Shown: positions 49,238 to 53,520 of the stretch, in pieces | Layout of the letters: each line of letters starts with the position of its first letter | Numbering within the stretch: position 1 is the stretch's first letter | Source of the DNA: Stereocaulon alpinum | Lineage: Eukaryota > Ascomycota > Lecanoromycetes > Lecanorales > Stereocaulaceae | Reading direction: 5' to 3' | Length of the DNA: 53,520 nt | Assembly: GCA_018257865.1 (NCBI GenBank) | Contig: JAEUBA010000132.1 | Span: 1 to 53,520, forward strand | Translations under genes and position numbers: made by a program | Notes under the pieces: generated by a model | The model's database searches: none | What the model was told of the DNA's origin: nothing | Seen by the model: only the letters and a program-made list of their open reading frames with translations

Positions 49238-50894
49238 CTCTCGATCTAGAATGATGATGCTCTTTCAAAGTGTAATTACTTTGGGCAGAGCAGAGGAATA
49301 AGCGGCGACCGAGAATGATACGAGAAGATGTTTTTTTTGACGGTGTTGCAAGTAGGAATGAAACCGTATCTATAGAGGAGTAGGGACATACCTATTTATC
49401 AACTAGACCGAGTTGGCTTCGTGTTGGGATGCGGCACATTCTTCTGATTTCGAGGCAAGTTTAAAGCCTCAGAGTCCCAACTTATTATAGCTTACTTCCC
49501 TGCCAAAAGACGCGACGAAGACTGAAGGCAATTACATAAATATACAACCATGGCACAGCTTGTGTTAGTTGCTCCGTGAAATTTCCATTCTATCAATCAT
49601 GGTTGGAATTACAAGCCTTGAGAAACCGATACCTGCTGGTCCTTGTTTAATTGGAGGACTACTTCGAAGTGATAGCTGCGGCGAGGGGAGAATGTCGTTA
49701 GGGCCGAATCATGTGGACTGCACAGCCTGTGACGGGTCGCTGCATGAGGCACTGCGCACCCTGCTCCCCTCTTGGTTGGGGGCTAAGGAGATCATCAGGT
49801 CGAAGTTATATAGATAGGTCGCCTTCCGAGGCCCTGCGGATCCTACCTTCATCTTAGCCAACAAGTTACTCGTTTCGAAAACCGGGCTCTATTTCTCGCC
49901 ATTCTTTACACAACCATCAAACTCCCTCGAATAGAACTATCCGACCTTGCTGAGCTGCTGGCGTATAATTGGTTGGATCGGGTATGACATGCGTCGCCTA
50001 TTTCTACACATCCTGCACTCAAATCGTACGTGAATGTGACAGCCTCGGGTATGTTTCGTGACTATGGGCGGTCGCCTCCTTGAGGCGGCTTATGAGGTTA
50101 ATTTTAATATATGGCGCAGTTGGCCTCTTGAGTTGGCTCTGAGCACGTCAGTCTCTAGGTGCGAGAATTCAGAACATGCCAGGCATGTCGAAGCCATGGT
50201 ACTTTTGCCTTTCTCTGGAGCTGATATTCTGGTCAAGGCTCCAGTAGCTCGAGTGAGTAGGAGAATTTCCAAGGAGGATCTTGACCCTTGGCCTTGTAAT
50301 TTCGAGGGTCTGACCCTCCATTCTAGCTTCTAAAGGCCAAAGATCGAGTCATGCTCACTGTAAGAAACGTGCCGTATAGGCACATGTGCTAAAACCTGAG
50401 TGGAAGCCTCGTATAGCTCCGGGCCGTGAGCTGAGGTCTGCATGACGGATGACGGATGGTCGGTAGTCTGACAATTCGTTGGGAATAGAGCCCGACATCA
50501 GTCAATGTTTCAGGTTGGTGCCTGTGAAACATCCAGGGCGGCTGGCGGGAACTAGCGATAAACAAATCATGATCTAGCTTTGACAGCTCGGCGACAGTCC
50601 TAGTGATTATTTGAGTTTCAGATTGATTTCGTGGCTGTGGCGGGACTTGTGATTTGGGAGGAGGGTCGAGGCAGGTGAGGCAGGGTACCAAAGATGGTGT
50701 GTAAGATTGCGGCGGTGTTTATTTGGTCTACTTTGGCTAGAAAAGTCACGGGACCAGCCCTAAGCCCTAGGACCTCTGTCCATGTCTGGTCCAACAGATA
50801 CCTGTGACCTACCATCTCCAGCATTGCTGCTCTGCATTTGTTGCTTTTCATATCTATCGTGATCCCTCAATACTCACTCCACAAGCTCCCCAGC
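49238..50894. other. Divergent intergenic region, SGNH and cupin genes
   Basis: About 1.6 kb of normal composition between two divergent genes; it should hold both promoters. Short open frames (49569-49817, 50058-50333 and 50389-50691) either lack an ATG start or show no domain or splice pattern, so none is called. Confidence 0.5.
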
Positions 50895-51650
50895 ATGCAG
50901 CGCACAGATACGACCAACCGTACACTATTCGTCCTCCCTCCTCCAGAATCAGCAACATTCGATTTCTCAACACATGAAAACATCCTCATCACAATCCCCG
51001 AGACCAGCAAATGGCGCGAGGACAGCCATTGGCACAGCCCAGGTCAAGAGAATTGCCTCTTGCTGCACGTCGAAACAGGCGAGTTCCAGGTCAGCTACCA
51101 CAAGCAGCCTAGGACCGGCGGCGTGGTGCTCGGAGCCGGCGACTTCATATTCAGGCCCGAGTACTGGACCGGCTGGTCGCAAAAGCAGGGTCTGAAAAAG
51201 GAGACGGCGGTGAGGATGACCGTGACCGGCGAGGGGCTCCAGCGGAACATTTGCAGCGCTACACTCGACGCCGCGATCTTCCCTTACCTGACATCCACTC
51301 CGCTGTCACTGCGCGCTATCTTTGCGGTGCTGAGGCTGCTTCCCCCAGCGAGAAGGTGGCTGGTTGCCAAAATGTTGTATGTTCAGCTGCAGGTTATATA
51401 CCGCGAGCATGGGCGCTGGGAGTACCACGGTGGTATCAATGCGCTACGCTGGTGGCAGTGGACGCATCCTTTTGATGTTGGAAGACATCCTAAATGGACG
51501 GCTTCGTTGCAGTATCGGAGCCAGAAGGTCTTTTCAAGGGTCGTTCAGGGTTTATACTATTGGATGGGAACGAAATTGTTCGGGATGCGAGGAGACTACC
51601 CAGAATACAATCCTCAGTATGGAATTTCCTTGGAAGTAAAGCAAGACTGA
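50895..51650 (+). CDS. Cupin-fold protein, 251 aa, no introns
   Basis: One exon. The frame is open upstream to 50838 but from a TTG; the first ATG (50895) gives MQRTDTTN. Residues about 25-95 show a cupin pattern: HWH (H45, H47) and E52 as possible metal ligands, then a LLLHVETGEFQV strand, then GGVVLGAGDFIFRPEYWTGW. The C-terminal half is not recognised. It is rich in Trp, Arg and Tyr (for example ALRWWQWTHPFD) and has a hydrophobic stretch (about 140-175) that might be a membrane-associated helix. No signal peptide. Cupins of this kind occur as isomerases, cyclases, dioxygenases or binding proteins, sometimes in secondary-metabolism clusters, but the reaction cannot be read here. It is the last gene before the telomere. 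Confidence 0.8.
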   Translation: MQRTDTTNRTLFVLPPPESATFDFSTHENILITIPETSKWREDSHWHSPGQENCLLLHVETGEFQVSYHKQPRTGGVVLGAGDFIFRPEYWTGWSQKQGLKKETAVRMTVTGEGLQRNICSATLDAAIFPYLTSTPLSLRAIFAVLRLLPPARRWLVAKMLYVQLQVIYREHGRWEYHGGINALRWWQWTHPFDVGRHPKWTASLQYRSQKVFSRVVQGLYYWMGTKLFGMRGDYPEYNPQYGISLEVKQD

Positions 51651-52142
51651 TTGAGATTACCCAAAAGTCTTATGGGTATCGTAGTGGCGGGAAACCTTGG
51701 ATCACACTGGCCTATACCCTCGCCACCGCGCCATACTTCAGCACTTGGAAAATCCAGAAGCTCTCCATATCTTGTCCGCGAGGTAGAAGAAGGGTAAGCT
51801 AGCTACGGTGCTGTCTTTTGATAGCAGATATAGGAAATCTTCGTCCCTATTACTAGAATACCCGTAGGTCTTCTATTAGTATTCGAATTAACTGCTAGTC
51901 GGGTTAGTAAATAAAATACCTAAAATTTCCTAAAAGGTTTTAGTTCTTAAGAGGACGTGATTCTTATTATTTTAAACTTCGTAAGTACTATTACGATATT
52001 CAGCTTATAGTAGTAAGTCGAAGCTAGTCCTAGGGCTTACGATAGGATATTAGATTATTTTTTATAGCTCGTTACTATAAGAAGCTCGTTATTATATTAA
52101 ATTCGTCGTACTAGTACTACTAGTACTTATTATAGTATAGCT
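51651..52142. other. Island 2 border and subtelomeric RIP DNA
   Basis: The first 165 bp are of normal composition; RIP composition begins at about 51816. No gene recognised. Confidence 0.5.
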
Positions 52143-52236
52143 CTATTATAGTATAGCCTTATAAGCTATACCTACTATATTATTACCTAGACTTACCGTA
52201 TCTTAGATAACTAGGTTTATTAAATATAACCCTAAG
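52143..52236 (+). repeat. LTR fragment of the gypsy family, opposite orientation
   Basis: About 94 bp are the reverse complement of the last part of the gypsy LTR (46709-46806), from CTATTATAGTATAG to TTAAATATAACCCTA, with very few differences. It is therefore in the opposite orientation to the gypsy element at 32263-46806. Confidence 0.85.
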
Positions 52237-53397
52237 GCGCCTTTATTCTAAAAAGATTATCGTTCGTATACCTATTCTATACCCGTTCCGGTTAGTCCGC
52301 CCGAATCCGTTCGTATTTCGCGTCGGATCTACGCTGTATTACCCCTAATCCCTAATTCTCTTTCCTAATTTTCGCTACGTTCCTATAATCCTTTATTATC
52401 CCTAATTCTCTTTCCTAAATACGGCCGCCCTCGTCTTACTCCCTAACTTTATTCTTAGATTTTAGGAGAACTCCTATCCGCACTACTATTTAGCTCTAAT
52501 TTATTACGACTCTCTACTTAATAGCCTTAATTACTCTTTCGTCTATACTATAGTCTACTAATTATATCTAATAGGTCCTCCCTACCGCTTCTAAGCCCTA
52601 CTACCCTCCTCCGGTCGAATATCCTAATAGTATCTAACTACTCTACTCTACTACTCCCTAGTCTAATAACTCTGCTCCGCTCTAATATCTTAATTAGGTC
52701 TAACCGGCCCTCTATACTATATCCTAGCCCTGCTATACTCCTTCTACCCTTCCTCGTCTATTATCCCTACTAGCGCCTGCTCCTCTATACCTAGTATAGT
52801 AACTTCTACCCTAAAAAGGCAGCTATTACCTATATTAGAGCCTTTTATACTAGCCTCTAGTATACTTAGGATATCCCGAATACGGAAGTTTACTACGCTA
52901 TCCGCTAACTAAACCTGCTATAGACCGATACTAAATAGACGTAGCTATTAGATCCTATCCCCCTAATTCCTAAGCTAGGTTAGCCCTTCCTAGGCTAGAT
53001 ATATACTATTCTAGGCTATATATATCAGACCAAATTGCCTAAAAGTATTATGAGATACCTCCGGATCGATTATAACCGCCTAGGGGTTTAAGGTTACCCT
53101 CTACTAATCTACTAAAAACCTATACGAATCTAGCCTATATAGTACCTATTTAGGAAGAGCTACCTACGATTAGAAGGGTATATCCTAGTAGACTACTAAA
53201 GACTACTCTATAACCGCTAGCCTACCTAGCGGGGAGAGGCGAAAACTAATATCTAGCCTCTAAAGGGGCCTAATAGTATCCTCCTCAGCTCGCCTCTAGA
53301 TCTAATACCCTCTACCCTACCCTAACTATCCTCCGACGTAGTCAGTCCGCCCTTAACGGCCTACAATACTAGGGTACCTAGCCTACGCGACCTATAA
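52237..53397. other. Telomere-adjacent RIP-degraded DNA
   Basis: RIP composition almost to the telomere repeats. Short repeated bits (CCCTAATTCTCTTTCCTAA near 52350 and 52399; CTAGGCTATATATAT near 53000) are seen. No helicase or other gene could be read, although a subtelomeric gene may once have been here. Confidence 0.5.
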
Positions 53398-53520
53398 AGG
53401 GTTAGGGTTAGGGTTAGGGTTAGGGTTAGGGTTAGGGTTAGGGTTAGGGTTAGGGTTAGGGTTAGGGTTAGGGTTAGGGTTAGGGTTAGGGTTAGGGTTA
53501 GGGTTAGGGTTAGGGTTAGG
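53398..53520 (+). repeat. Telomere repeats (TTAGGG)n
   Basis: About 20 exact TTAGGG units run to the last base. The G-rich strand points to the end, so the window ends at the right end of a chromosome. TTAGGG is the usual telomere repeat of filamentous ascomycetes. Confidence 0.99.

Noticed and set aside
49569..49817. 82-codon frame upstream of the SGNH gene
   Set aside because: It opens with TTG and has no domain; it lies in the divergent promoter region.
50058..50333. 91-codon plus-strand frame
   Set aside because: It opens with GTG and shows no family pattern; about the length expected by chance in mixed composition.
52237..53397. RecQ-type telomere-linked helicase gene next to the telomere
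   Set aside because: No helicase motif could be read in any frame, even when stops were ignored.
1..53520. CRISPR array, riboswitch or prokaryotic operon signals
   Set aside because: Spliced genes, TTAGGG telomere and retroelements show a eukaryote; the tandem arrays have no unique spacers.

Overview
The window is a chromosome end of a filamentous ascomycete (Pezizomycotina). It finishes in about 20 copies of TTAGGG (53398-53520). Its genes carry 46-60 bp fungal introns, and most of the rest shows the mark of repeat-induced point mutation (RIP): CpA and TpG are nearly absent, TpA is in excess, and CpG is kept. No species can be named from the sequence alone.

Three kinds of DNA alternate. 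(1) RIP-ruined transposon DNA fills about 1-22800, 30000-46800 and 51816-53397. (2) Two gene islands of normal composition lie at about 24100-29900 and 47450-51815. (3) Short stretches inside or beside the ruined DNA keep CpA and TpG, including a miniature LTR element at 23066-23595 and short insertions inside the gypsy element.

Island 1 holds a small hypothetical gene (+), a complete two-exon cytochrome P450 (-, 497 aa) and a five-exon fungal rhodopsin/Pth11-like membrane protein (-, 414 aa). Island 2 holds a secreted SGNH (GDSL) hydrolase (-, three exons, 502 aa) with an eight-cysteine C-terminal tail, and divergent from it a cupin-fold protein (+, 251 aa) that ends about 1.75 kb from the telomere repeats. 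A P450, a secreted hydrolase and a cupin protein near a telomere suit an accessory or secondary-metabolism neighbourhood, but there is no backbone enzyme (PKS, NRPS or terpene synthase), so a cluster cannot be claimed.

The ruined DNA is still readable in places. It contains a Plavaka-like transposase (about 1080-2250, -), two divergent copies of a 3.5-4 kb degenerate coding unit with SNF2-helicase-like stretches (4480-8050 and 10100-14040, +), an unidentified degenerate ORF region (14980-18080, +) and a Ty1/copia element (about 18480-22780, -). To the right lies a nested complex. A chromodomain Ty3/gypsy element (32263-46806, -) has had its right LTR split by a 5.57 kb Tad-like LINE (41125-46690, -) and its pol split by a 1.16 kb non-autonomous retroposon (36216-37375). 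A second copy of that retroposon (30358-31515) sits in the tail of a truncated LINE copy, which itself sits in a broken copia element. Target-site duplications give the order of insertion.

The most interesting signals are the 1.16 kb retroposon, which shares a 3' stem-loop and tail with the LINE, and the miniature LTR element, whose two LTRs differ only by RIP-type changes.
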